Shown here one piece after another: positions 9,540 through 19,477 of a stretch of 22,437 bases of DNA (positions within the stretch are counted from its first letter, which is position 1; the number at the start of each line of letters is the position of its first letter). The DNA lies in assembly GCA_900088475.1 (NCBI GenBank), contig FLMG01000243.1, forward strand, positions 1 through 22,437. Reading direction: 5' to 3'. This DNA is from Hyphochytrium catenoides. Lineage: Eukaryota; Sar; Hyphochytriomycetes; Hyphochytriales; Hyphochytriaceae. Under the pieces are notes generated by a model that saw only the letters and a list, made by a program, of their open reading frames with translations, was not told where the DNA came from and searched no databases. Both the position numbers and the translations under genes were made by a program.

Positions 9540-10900
9540 ATGTGCATAACGGATGCCGCAACGGGCAACCTAGAGATAGTGCTTCTGCTGCTTGGCTATT
9601 GTGCTTCATGCCGTCTCTCCGGCCCGCTTTTTCTCGCTTGTCCCATAAGGGGCGAAGGAACGCATTGCACGGGTGATGCGCTGAGCACCTCCTACCTCAT
9701 CAGATGTATGAGGAGCAGGTAGGCACCTTTATTTTATTTGGCCAGAGAACTGAGCTCCTGCAGGGCCTGACTCACTCGGTCGAAGGATCAGTGCTATAAA
9801 TATAAACAGTGAAGCGAGGGGACAATCACCATCCCTACCGTTATACGGTAGGTTATCAACAGATCCACAGGCGGAAGGGCGTTAGAGGCACGCGCACGGC
9901 GGGGCGGTTACTGTTTCATCGGCAACACAAAAGCTCTCTGTTCACTGATCAGGGCTGATCACCATCCTGCCGACTGGTTGTTGGTCGTGGTGAGCACAAG
10001 GACAAAGATCAAACGGGAACAGAATAGACCACAAGCCGATACGACGAGCCGAGTGATCATAACGGTCTAGAATCCTTAGAACGCAGTGGATGATGTTAAG
10101 CTCACTCACACGTGCTCATCAGCATATAGCAGAAAGCACCTTCAGAGATAGAGGCAGATAGATGACCTAGCTCCGGATGGCTAGCAGGCTGAGCTAGCTT
10201 GGGAAATCTTAGGTAGGATAATGAGACAGTACGATCAACAAGAGAGGAGTCGACCGACCGCCGAGGACCGTCATCAACTTTTCAGCAGATGGCCAGGTCA
10301 TGCATGGCCCTTGTAAGAGAAGAACCCGCTATTTCCACTTAAGTGAGACTAGCTGACTACTCTTTTTAGAGGAGAGAGAAGAAGGTACAGAGAAGAAAAA
10401 GGAGAAGAGAAGGACGACGAAGCAGCAGCAGAAGAAGAGACACCAAGAGCTATGAAGCCTTGATCTCTTCGTCAACTCTACCTTGTCCACGTTCGGTATA
10501 GTTCTATAAACAATAGAGAAAAAAGTTGCTCTTCCTCTATAAGAACAATGGGAGGAGAAGGACGACAAAGAGACAACAAGGCGCTGCTAGGAATATAAAC
10601 ACAACGATAAAAGAAATAGTTCTACCTTAGCCACGAGCCACGACTCATCTTTCTACATTGGAACCACTGTCCTGGTCGAACTCCCTAGTTCTCTAGCCTG
10701 ACAAGCAACTCACCGTCTACTTTCTGCAAGCATTAGTTTTGCTCACGAAGCTATGGAAGGACAGAAGTCCGTCGATTGAACTTGGCGACCAGGCTGTGCA
10801 TACAACCTCATAAATGTTTTATAGATGATGATAAAAGTAGAAGAGTTGTTCTACGACTGCTCAAGCAGGGTGTTTGGCCTCTGAGGGCGTAGGGCTTTGA
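9540..10900. other. Stretch with no supported gene
   Basis: No open frame longer than 80 codons is convincing. An 8-bp perfect inverted repeat with a 3-nt loop lies at 9834-9841 and 9845-9852. The minus frame at 10329-10568 follows a GAA-rich patch and is composition-driven. Confidence 0.5.
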
Positions 10901-10909
10901 TAAAATTCT

Positions 10910-10954
10910 TGCAGTGCTTTCCCATAGAAGCACTAACAAATTTAAAGCACTGCA
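10910..10954. repeat. Small inverted repeat (hairpin)
   Basis: The arms 10910-10920 and 10944-10954 are perfect reverse complements (TGCAGTGCTTT and its complement) with a 23-nt loop. Flanks show no tRNA or terminator features. Function is unknown. Confidence 0.6.
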
Positions 10955-11159
10955 GAGCCAGGTAGAGTTCATCATCGACCAGCGGACCTAGGATCTGGGT
11001 GGAACATGTTCATGACTTCAGTCTGACTGAGTGAGAGTGTCCAGCCCACGGCCAAGCCCAAGATAGAAGGTCGTGCCGAGAAAAATGCACCTCTTCTAGT
11101 AAATTCTATAACCGTTTGCCTAGTGTACCATCTGCTGCTTCCTTCCTTACTTTCTGACT

Positions 11160-11585
11160 TTTCTCTACTATTCACCTTCCTCCTTTTACCTCATCTTCTT
11201 TCTTTCTTCATCTTTTACTTCTTCTTAGTAGACATTAGTAGTAGTACTTCTTCTTAGCAGCAAATGTATAGAAAAAAAAAGATCACCACGCTGATAGTGA
11301 TGATGTTTGGTGCGTGCTCCTTTCCTTTGCTTTTCTCTTAGATTATGATTTCTGAGAAACCCCTAATGATTATGCTACTTGCTTTTCTGATAGTAATGAT
11401 CAAGGGACGTGGGCTGAAGAAGCCAAGAGTTGGTAGCTTTTACCTTTCTCGTTCTCCTCCTTCTCTTCTCTTCTTCTTCTTCTTTATTTCTTCTCCTTCT
11501 TTTTCTTCTTCTTCTTCGTTTTCTTCCCCTTCTTCTTGTTCTCTAGTTTCTTCTTCTCAATTCTCTTGTTCTTCTGCCCACTAGC
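11160..11585. repeat. CTT/TTC-rich simple sequence
   Basis: Two patches, about 11160-11230 and 11445-11580, consist of CTT, TCC and TTC triplets. The Ser/Phe-rich open frame ending at 11584 and the Lys-rich minus frame at 11484-11714 derive from it. Confidence 0.7.
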
Positions 11586-12169
11586 TACTAGTTTACATCC
11601 GTGATTGATAATGTGTCTTGTGCTTGTTCTTCCCTTCTGGCTAAAGGATAAGCTCCTAGAATAGCTCATTGAGTAAGGTGACGGATTCAGCCCAATCAAT
11701 GCACACAGGCTCACTGCCGTTCTCCTTAGTGGTTTATGTATTGAAGAAGTCGTGCTCCTGTACCAAAAAAAAAGGGTCGTACAGTCCTATGTGTAGGCAC
11801 ATAAAGAAGGGTGAAAACGACCATAAGCGGAAACCTCTTGGCTTTGTTATACATATTCAGCTGCTAGGAAACAATCTAGAAGTATATCTTAGATAGGCGA
11901 TTCTGACAAGCTACACCACACCTCCTTGGCTAATAATACTCATAATCCACACATCCACTTGACTTACAGCAGATGGCTATGTTGGGCGTCCTCTCACTGC
12001 TCCAAGGCTGGTGTTGAACAGCATGAAGGAGAGATCCCTGGCTAACAATGACTTCTTCTTCTTTTTCTTCTTTTACTTCTTCTAGTAGTGAGCTATAGTA
12101 GTACTCTCTCTTATTCCTCTGTAAACATATACGGCAGGGCTTTGTAGCTCTGGTATCCTCTTCACTGCT

Positions 12170-12400
12170 CTTCTTCTTGTCCTTCTTCTTCTTCTCCTTC
12201 TTCTTCACCTTCTTCTTCACCTTCTTCTTCACCTTCTTCGTCTTATATTTCTTCGTCTCCTCCTCCCCCTTCTTCTTCTTCTTCTTCTTCTTCTCCTTCT
12301 TCATTCTTCTCCTTTTCCTCCTCCTTCTTCTTCTTCTCCTTCTTCTTCTCCTTCTTCTTCTCCTTCTTCTTCTCCTTCTTCTTCACTTCCTTCTTCTTAG
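12170..12400. repeat. CTT-based minisatellite, 12-bp higher-order units
   Basis: This is (CTT)n with a 12-bp superstructure. Three exact copies of CTTCTTCTTCAC occupy 12197-12232, and four near-identical CCTTCTTCTTCT units occupy about 12338-12385. The minus strand reads as poly-Lys with regular Glu or Val and the plus strand as Leu/Phe runs, so the open frames at 11930-12304 and 12177-12404 are artefacts. Confidence 0.85.
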
Positions 12401-12466
12401 TTAGTTAGAGCAGCGATAAAAGATATAATAAAAGAAAAAACAATGACTATAGACCCAAAACCCTGC

Positions 12467-12570
12467 TTTGTCAGCTGAGGGTAAAACAGTAATAATAGTG
12501 CATCTTGTATGGAGCTACTACATGTACTACTACACTTGCCGTTTTATCAGCTGACGATAAAACAGTAGTA
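12467..12570. repeat. Direct repeat pair with a hairpin in one copy
   Basis: The segments 12467-12494 and 12543-12570 match at 24 of 28 positions and lie 76 bp apart. Both contain the palindrome TCAGCTGA. The second copy sits in a perfect inverted repeat, GTTTTATC at 12541-12548 and GATAAAAC at 12556-12563. This could be part of a degenerate mobile element. Confidence 0.6.
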
Positions 12571-12799
12571 TATAAATTAGCAAAAAGTGACAAGTGTTGG
12601 CTAAGACGGCCGGACCGGCTAGGACGGCTATTTATCCCTCAGTGGTACCACAAAGAGAAACCAGGGTACACGGCACTACGATTGTTTTATAAAACGGCCT
12701 GTCTGGAGTCACCAAAATATCATAATAATAGGGCTTTTTTGCTGTTTTTTGTGATAACTAGCCAAACGTGAAGTGAGGGATCCTGTTTTTATAAAATGA

Positions 12800-15100
12800 T
12801 TACTAGTGAGCAAGGATCCTGAGAGCACCCGCTTTCCCCTGCCCCATCAGTGAGAAAAGTCCCTGAAGGGCTGTCCGGGAAGTTCGAGTCATCATCTACT
12901 GACCTGAGAGTACTGACGTCAGGCCTTGCCGATCTTGTCTGCCCGTTCAGTTCGGCTTGGCCCGGTCTGCCAATCCTAAGCAGGAGGACTACCACCTAGA
13001 ACTACTGCCCATGGCCATTCCCTCATATTAACAATCACCTACCTAGGTACAGGGATCAATCAGGAACTACGGCGGTTCACCATGACATCAGTCTAGAAGT
13101 CGGCCGGATAAGAACATTTTCTTCTAAAGTTAGGGCTTGCAGTACCAGTTATACATAAAGATAACAGAACTTTATGCTCGAAAGCTCCCAGCAATCATAG
13201 CTTGCCCTCCTGTAGAACAACTTCAAACCCATCATAACCTCAATCAGCTCCTCAATCAGTGCCTCATCTCAATGGTAGAGTAGCAGGCAGTCAATCTCAC
13301 ACACCGTTTTTGCGGCACTTCTTGAGGTAGTGCTAGGAATCTCGTCGGATTGTGGGAGAAACCGGTACAGGTCTATGTACCTCGCTCACTTTGACAGAAG
13401 GTGTGAAATGTGACGTCAGTTATTTCTCTACCTTCTCATAAGAAGCTCGCAACTTTGGCCGCCGGTGCTTTATCAGTCATCTCTTGGGCCCGCTTTGCAT
13501 ATTTAGCAAGGGCTTATTATATACCACTATCACTGCTCATCCGTTATGCTATCCAGTGCCATAATAGATGATGTCTTGAAGCGCCAATAGAGCACTTGTC
13601 CTGATCGTCTCAAGAGACCATTAACGTGTCGCCAACATTGGTAGCCATTAACCTCGTGACTTTAGAAGTGCACCAGTTGCCGTTCGTTACGCCAGACGGC
13701 ACGCGCCCGGAAACTCCCAGTGATCGGTTTATAAGACGACGAGCTCCATTAGCAGGTTGATACAATCACACGCCACCACGAGAGTTTTGCTGTTGATGGT
13801 TACAAGCCCCTCATCCCCATAGAAGGTGCTCTGCGTTGACCAAGCAAGATTTAACCTGTAAGAGTATTCTCTCCTTCGTCTAGATCTCTTAGGTATGACC
13901 TCTATGCAGATTATTCTATGGACATCATGCGTTTGGCTACCGTGGCGGTATTTGCACTGTGAGGCTGGCTACGTTGTTAAAAGGACGCTTAATGATATAA
14001 AGAAGACAGCAATGGGCAGATCGACTAGCCAGCGTCGTGTGGAGCGAGCAGAGAAGAGAGAGATAGAGAAGGTGGGAAAAGGAGTGAAAGAGAACGACAG
14101 AGACACAGTTTGTTGGACACCTATGTATGGCAATGTTGCTGTTAGTAGAGATGGGGAATCTTTCGGTCCTTTTCTCCCTAACTTTTCTCCATCATTATGA
14201 TCGATCTTGACCACCTATGACCATGGGATTAGTGAGCCAAAGAGAAGAGCTTCCCGCTCTTTCTTCCCCTTAACAGATAGCAAGGGCCCTCACCTCCATC
14301 CGCTGTAGCAGCAGCTATCAAGGAAAGAGTAGTTAAGATCTGTTTCAGAGTAGTACCCGCCAATGATCGGCCTTCTCCTCCGCATATCCTCCTTTGTTCA
14401 GAGTCTTGCACATCGCTGTTTTCCTTTTCTCTCTCTCAGTCAGTTGCCCCTCACCTCCCTACCCGTTCCTCACGTCGGCATCTCAGTCATGTTGCCGCAC
14501 CGTTAGTGACAAATCTTCCCATCACCCTGATATATCTCGTTCCCATCTTCTTATGACTCCTCTGAGAAGAAACAGCACAAGAAACTGAAGATAGAGAGGG
14601 GCAATAACCGGTGGAGCGATCAGTCAAGGCTCACATATTCAAAGACTGCCGAGTTATTTTTGATGACCCGACCACGAGGTGCACACAGCCACTCATTAAG
14701 GCTTGCCTTTTTGTTGAGAGTCCTATAATCCTATGAAGAAAAGGGCTATGAATGGATGGCTAGGCAGTCGTCGGCTGCCTCTCCTCTGATGGATGAAGTC
14801 CACTCTATGCCATCTTTGAGAGGTCAAATGATGAGGCAGCTCTGGCTCCTTTCGCCATACTTCTTCATAGTAGAACGGGGCAGAGCCGTGCCAAAAATAT
14901 GAGCCCCACACATCAGACGCTCACTTTCCATCATCCTCTGGAGCCCGCACTTCCTCGCAGGGTGAGGTAGTAGGAGCAGCCAACAGCGAAGCGCCTAACG
15001 AGAGTCAAAGCAGCTGAGCAGTTTAGTCTCTCCGTCCGCGGTCTGAGGGGAGGCATCTGTGCTCTGTCGTCCTCTTGGGCTCTTTAGTAAGAGTCCAGCC
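12800..15100. other. Upstream stretch of the receptor gene, nothing assigned
   Basis: No gene is supported. A 101-codon plus frame at 13895-14200 has a charged, protein-like middle but no motif and no neighbouring exon. No clear TATA box or initiator could be assigned for the gene at 15109. Confidence 0.45.
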
Positions 15101-15108
15101 TTGTTGAG

Positions 15109-18100
15109 ATGACAAAGATGTCGCTTCGCGGGCTGGAGATCGTCAGAAGAAAAGGTGGAAGAGGGTCCTTCTCCACGACCACTTTGCTTCTCTTTTCTGC
15201 GGCGGCCTCAGTTCTCTGCAGTATGCCGGCTTTCTTCCAGCTGTCTGAGGGCCTAGCCCAGGAGCTTCAGGCTGCGAACAACGATCATATTCCCATCCAA
15301 GGCGCTGGGGCTCCGCTTGGTATCTACCTTATGAGTCTCGCGGTGATGCATTACAATTGGGAGGTACCGCCGGAGTATGCCATCAAAGCGCCTTACTACT
15401 ATATTCCATACAACGACATGTACCCGACCTTCACTGCAGACAAGTCCAAGCTGGAGTTCATCATCGACGCCAGTGCCCCTCCTGATGCAACCTTCGTTGA
15501 TCCAGTCACCAACACCCCGACGTCCTTCGACACATATCCAGTGACTGCCTTTGGCTTTGCCCTTGGTTACAATCTTAAAGGCGATGATGGTCAAGACATC
15601 CCTAATCTCGTCGTGCCACAGGAAGCGATTCCGCTCATTCTATGGGGTGAGATCACCCATTGGGATGACCCAGCTCTCAAGCAAGTCAACCCAGGGGTCA
15701 GCCTTCCCAACAGGCCCATCAAGGTGGTGCATCGCGCCGATAACAGCCAGTGCGCTGTGCAGCTCTCCAAGATCTTGGTTAACTTCAACAGCTCGTTTGC
15801 AGAAAGGATTGGCAGCAACACAGCTCAACACAACTACTGCTCAAATACATCTCTAGTTAACGGAGTGTTTCCTGACGTTGAGTTCGTCAGTGGAAGTAAC
15901 GTGAAGAAGTATGTGCGGTGTAAGACTACGGGCTTCAGGTACATCGAGGTGCCAACTCTTGAGATGCAAATATCCGTCCTATCTACTGAGAAGGATTCCG
16001 TCGGTATCATCCCGCTCACAGCCAGCACCAAGCACATTCCTCTCACCGCAATCCGTACCACCTTGTCTAAGCAAGTCCTGACAGCCAATCTAACGACCAT
16101 GACCTACGCCCAGATGGAGAAAGGTGTCAACAAGGATAAATATCTACGCACCGAGCTCTTGGGCTCTCAGTATGGATGGCCGATGACCGGCTTTCTCTAC
16201 TTTATCATTCGCAAGGACTCTCACTCCACCATTGGATGTCGCGAGCGGAGTAACCTGTACAGATTCTTAAAGTGGTGGCTGCGAAGTGACCAAGCGAAAG
16301 AGTTCTTGATAAACAACCGCTTCTCTCCCTTGGTCGAGACCTTTGCCCTTGAAGTGGTTACCAAGCTTGAGGAAGGGTTCCTGGTATGCGGCTGTGACAG
16401 CCAGAACGAAGGACAAGCTGGGAAAGGTACTTGTGAGCGCGTTTCTGACCTCGTCGATCCTACCTTGTACAAGTTCCAAGGCCCACAACTCTACCGAGAC
16501 ATCTTGAGTGTCACCCTCGAGTCCTATTGGAACACCAGGCGCATTGACAACGCCAAGCTGCAGTACGCGTCAACGTCAGCAAAGTACGGCAGTGCGGTGG
16601 CAGTAGCAGAAGGAACGACTGCTGCCATTGTCAACGTGGATAATTATGAAGGAGAGGACGGGTCGGACAGGCTACGCGTACCTTTCCTTGAGATCCCTGT
16701 GGGTATCCTCTACTGCTTGCCAGGCACAACGGCAAGCCTCAACGTAACTGAAGAGATCTTTACAAAGATACTGAAGGGTGAGATCACGCAGTGGAATGAC
16801 CGCGCTTTACTGGCAATCAACCCTCTTGCGGCAGCGACTAACCAGCTTCCCAACAAGAAGATCATCGTCGTGGACAGGCTAGGACAGACTGAGATAGGGA
16901 ACTTCATGGCAGATCGAGGATATGAAGCAACAGCTGCAGATCTCAAGGAGTATGGAGTCAGCTCTGAGCTGGACGTTCTGAACATGGTGATGCAGACTCC
17001 CTACTCCATCGCGTACTGGGTGCCGGTTATGTATGTTCCTGACAACCCCGTAAAGTTTGCCAAGATTATTGACAAGAACAACCAAGTCATCGATCGCTCA
17101 ATGATAGACGAGTGGCCTTTGGTCATCCGGAGCATGCTAGAGCTTAGTCCTAAGATCTCAGGCAACTGCAAGAAGGAAGGCCCTCTCTTTGACACACTGC
17201 GGTTTATTGGGTGGATCTATGAGCATACTGACACTGCCAACATCGCCTTCCGAAGCGTAGGAGCGTACCTGGCGGGCCAGAGAACCGATCTCGACTCGTT
17301 GCTGCAAGTGCGGTGCAATGGGCAGTCTATATTGGCCGCTTCTCGTGGCTGTGGACGTCATGATATGAGCATCGCGACCACCTCTTGCAACCCACGCACC
17401 CAGTCTCACACAGCAATCTTCTCATGGACTGAGGGAGACCGGCGAACGTGCTATGGGGGCGACGATCTCTACGAAAACACCGACTATCCATGCGACCATG
17501 TCGCCCTTGGAGGCGGCGCACTCCCCGCACTGGTTATCGCGATTGCAGCGCTTGGAATCGTGACGTGCTTGGTACTGATGGGTTGGACCTATATCCACAG
17601 GCACACGGCGATCATCGTAATGGCTCAGCGGCCATTCTGCTACTCCTTCCTACTTGCGGCCATACTCCTTAATGTCTCCTCTCTAACCTTTATTGGTGCG
17701 AACACGGATTCTAGCTGCCTGCTTCGACCATGGGCCTTCCACCTAAGCTCCACGCTGATGTACGGCACACTCTTCATGAAGCTCTTGAGGGTCCAGCAGC
17801 TCTTCAACAACCCACAGCTGAAGAGGAAGGCGATCACCAACGCGACTATCGCTGTCAGAATCATCTCTGTCATCTCCGTTGACATCTTGCTACTCGTGCT
17901 CTGGTCCGCCATTAGCACTCCCGAGGCTGTTGATACGGATGTGATTGTCAACACGTTCCACGTCACGATGAAGACATGCGGCTCCAAATACCATGGAGCC
18001 TTTACCGTCTTGATGGCTGCTTGGAAAGCCAGCCTTGTAGGGTCAGGATGCTACTTTGCGAAGAAGTCCTGGGACATCGACGCCAACTACTCTGAAGCTA

Positions 18101-18474
18101 AGCACATGGCGATTGCTCTGTATAACTCCATCCTACTAGGAGCTATCACTTTTGCCATGCAATACTCGGCTCTTACTGCTCCAAGCTATGTGGTGCTCCA
18201 GACCATGGCCATCATGATAGCTGCGACAGGATCAGCCATCATGGTAATGGGCCCGAAGCTGTACTACCTGTACAAGAACCCCAGCGCAAGGATGACCCGG
18301 AAGACGGGAAGTGGAGGAGGTGCAACTGGCCAAGCATCAGGTACCCAGCAAGGAGGAGGAAGCAGCCATCATGCAGGTGGCGGCAGCAGTCACGGAGGAG
18401 GCAGCGTGAGCTTGAAAGCGAAGGCCACCGAGGTTGTTCCCGCTCCAGTACCAGTGAAGCCTACTCCAAAATAG
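15109..18474 (+). CDS. Class C GPCR-like 7TM receptor with tandem PstS-like ectodomains
   Basis: A single-exon gene for 1121 residues. The ATG is the first after an in-frame TAA at 15088; a second ATG lies at codon 4. Residues about 22-50 form a signal sequence. Module 1 (about 60-415) shows PstS hallmarks: GAGAPLG at 65-71, GEITHWDDP at 180-188, an LPNRPIKVVHRADNS run at 199-213, a GWPMTG strand near 356 and the C-terminal FLKWW helix near 386. Cys 427, 429 and 442 follow. Module 2 (about 455-740) repeats the pattern with GEITQWND at 557-564 and VVDR at 587-590. A linker holds Cys 736, 748, 760, 781 and 795. Seven membrane segments span about 804-1048, with the class C pair Cys870 (top of TM3) and Cys957 (loop 2), and LLRPW and FMKLLRV around TM3. 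The tail from about 1060 is Gly/Ser/His-rich. It is likely a plasma-membrane G-protein-coupled receptor. Phosphate or another anion as ligand is inferred only. Confidence 0.93.
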   Translation: MTKMSLRGLEIVRRKGGRGSFSTTTLLLFSAAASVLCSMPAFFQLSEGLAQELQAANNDHIPIQGAGAPLGIYLMSLAVMHYNWEVPPEYAIKAPYYYIPYNDMYPTFTADKSKLEFIIDASAPPDATFVDPVTNTPTSFDTYPVTAFGFALGYNLKGDDGQDIPNLVVPQEAIPLILWGEITHWDDPALKQVNPGVSLPNRPIKVVHRADNSQCAVQLSKILVNFNSSFAERIGSNTAQHNYCSNTSLVNGVFPDVEFVSGSNVKKYVRCKTTGFRYIEVPTLEMQISVLSTEKDSVGIIPLTASTKHIPLTAIRTTLSKQVLTANLTTMTYAQMEKGVNKDKYLRTELLGSQYGWPMTGFLYFIIRKDSHSTIGCRERSNLYRFLKWWLRSDQAKEFLINNRFSPLVETFALEVVTKLEEGFLVCGCDSQNEGQAGKGTCERVSDLVDPTLYKFQGPQLYRDILSVTLESYWNTRRIDNAKLQYASTSAKYGSAVAVAEGTTAAIVNVDNYEGEDGSDRLRVPFLEIPVGILYCLPGTTASLNVTEEIFTKILKGEITQWNDRALLAINPLAAATNQLPNKKIIVVDRLGQTEIGNFMADRGYEATAADLKEYGVSSELDVLNMVMQTPYSIAYWVPVMYVPDNPVKFAKIIDKNNQVIDRSMIDEWPLVIRSMLELSPKISGNCKKEGPLFDTLRFIGWIYEHTDTANIAFRSVGAYLAGQRTDLDSLLQVRCNGQSILAASRGCGRHDMSIATTSCNPRTQSHTAIFSWTEGDRRTCYGGDDLYENTDYPCDHVALGGGALPALVIAIAALGIVTCLVLMGWTYIHRHTAIIVMAQRPFCYSFLLAAILLNVSSLTFIGANTDSSCLLRPWAFHLSSTLMYGTLFMKLLRVQQLFNNPQLKRKAITNATIAVRIISVISVDILLLVLWSAISTPEAVDTDVIVNTFHVTMKTCGSKYHGAFTVLMAAWKASLVGSGCYFAKKSWDIDANYSEAKHMAIALYNSILLGAITFAMQYSALTAPSYVVLQTMAIMIAATGSAIMVMGPKLYYLYKNPSARMTRKTGSGGGATGQASGTQQGGGSSHHAGGGSSHGGGSVSLKAKATEVVPAPVPVKPTPK

Positions 18475-18506
18475 TTCATTAGGGCTGGCCTGGAGCGCAC
18501 TCCTGC

Positions 18507-18591
18507 CATAAATCTGTACCTCTGCGCCTCTATAGCCCTGCGTTTCCTTTGATGATAGATGAGAAGTAGTAGAGACTTCATAAGACATAAA
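18507..18591 (+). promoter_or_regulatory. Possible variant polyadenylation signals
   Basis: No AATAAA occurs in the first 300 bp after the receptor stop codon, but CATAAA occurs at 18507-18512 and 18586-18591. Either could serve as a variant signal, on motif and position alone. Confidence 0.15.
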
Positions 18592-18862
18592 TGACATCGT
18601 GAGTAACCTCTAAACTTGGAGAAACAATTCAAGCAACCACCACATGCCGTGCAAGCGGTGGGAGGAGCGCTATATGCAACCATCAAGCTCCTCTTCCCTC
18701 ATACTTCAAGAACTCTCTTATTATGCCACACCACCATGATGTTCTGCATGACAAGAACTTCCAGGAACTAGCATGCAGGCAGCAGCATGCATTAGGATAA
18801 CCCTATCTGTAGGTGGAGAGGTACCCGATCAACCTGGGCTCTAGGCATGAAGGGCAATAAGG

Positions 18863-19078
18863 ATGATAGTAGTGTTAGTGGTTTTTTGCTACGTAGTACG
18901 GACAAGGGATGAGAGCCTTGAAGCTTCTACCACCAACACTAACTATCACGTCTCTCTTTCTGTTGCTGCACTCTACGGTCAACTCCTAGCTAACACCGCT
19001 ATTATGGGTATGAAGAGTATGAGAGCTCATCCGTATGCTGTTGAGAGGCGTCTTGAAGGCAAAGCTCAGGAGTACTAA
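18863..19078 (+). CDS. Small open frame with N-terminal hydrophobic segment, doubtful
   Basis: A 71-codon frame from an ATG. It begins with a hydrophobic stretch (residues about 2-12) and continues with mixed, protein-like composition. It lies about 390 bp downstream of the receptor gene on the same strand. Nothing is recognised in it, and a frame of this length can arise by chance. Confidence 0.12.
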   Translation: MIVVLVVFCYVVRTRDESLEASTTNTNYHVSLSVAALYGQLLANTAIMGMKSMRAHPYAVERRLEGKAQEY

Positions 19079-19477
19079 CTACCCGTCTCTCGCTACTTAT
19101 CAGAAAAAACGGCCCCAAAAATAATCCTAACTGATGCATATATTCAGCGTTAAATCTCTCCTTCGTCATTGCAACATTGCAACTATGAGTCTTGACGAAG
19201 CAAAGCGAAGCGATGATCCAAGTTCGTGACTACTACCTACCTTCCCTGTAATGCAGAGGAAGTAGAGCTTGAGAACATGCTTCTACCAACTTTCCAATTC
19301 TGTATCCTCCCAAGCAACTTCATCTTTCGTTCTTTCCAAAAAGAAGAACTTCCAGGCCCCCGTCCGCTCTTTTGTGCTCGACAACTTGTCAGAAGAGATT
19401 AATTAGAGTGACCACGGACAGGTTACGCCCGACGTGATCATCACTGCGGAGGTAGTAGAGATCTTTAGTAACAGTGC
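19079..19477. other. Stretch with nothing recognised
   Basis: No convincing open frame, repeat or RNA gene is seen here. Confidence 0.5.

Noticed and set aside
11930-12304. Poly-Lys protein on the minus strand
   Set aside because: Encoded by the CTT minisatellite; the frame is open because the repeat lacks stops.
12875-12895. TTCGAGTC resembling a tRNA T-loop / B box
   Set aside because: No complementary T-stem, acceptor stem or A box at the expected distance.
13895-14200. 101-codon frame with a charged protein-like core
   Set aside because: No motif, no plausible neighbouring exon, and a length expected by chance in several kilobases of sequence.
15109-18474. Bacterial phosphate-uptake (pst) gene or contamination
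   Set aside because: The 7TM class C domain is continuous with the PstS-like modules, and there is no operon partner or ribosome binding site; the gene is eukaryotic in architecture.
15253-18686. Many open frames antisense to or out of frame with the receptor gene
   Set aside because: Shadows of the long coding sequence, with no motifs of their own.
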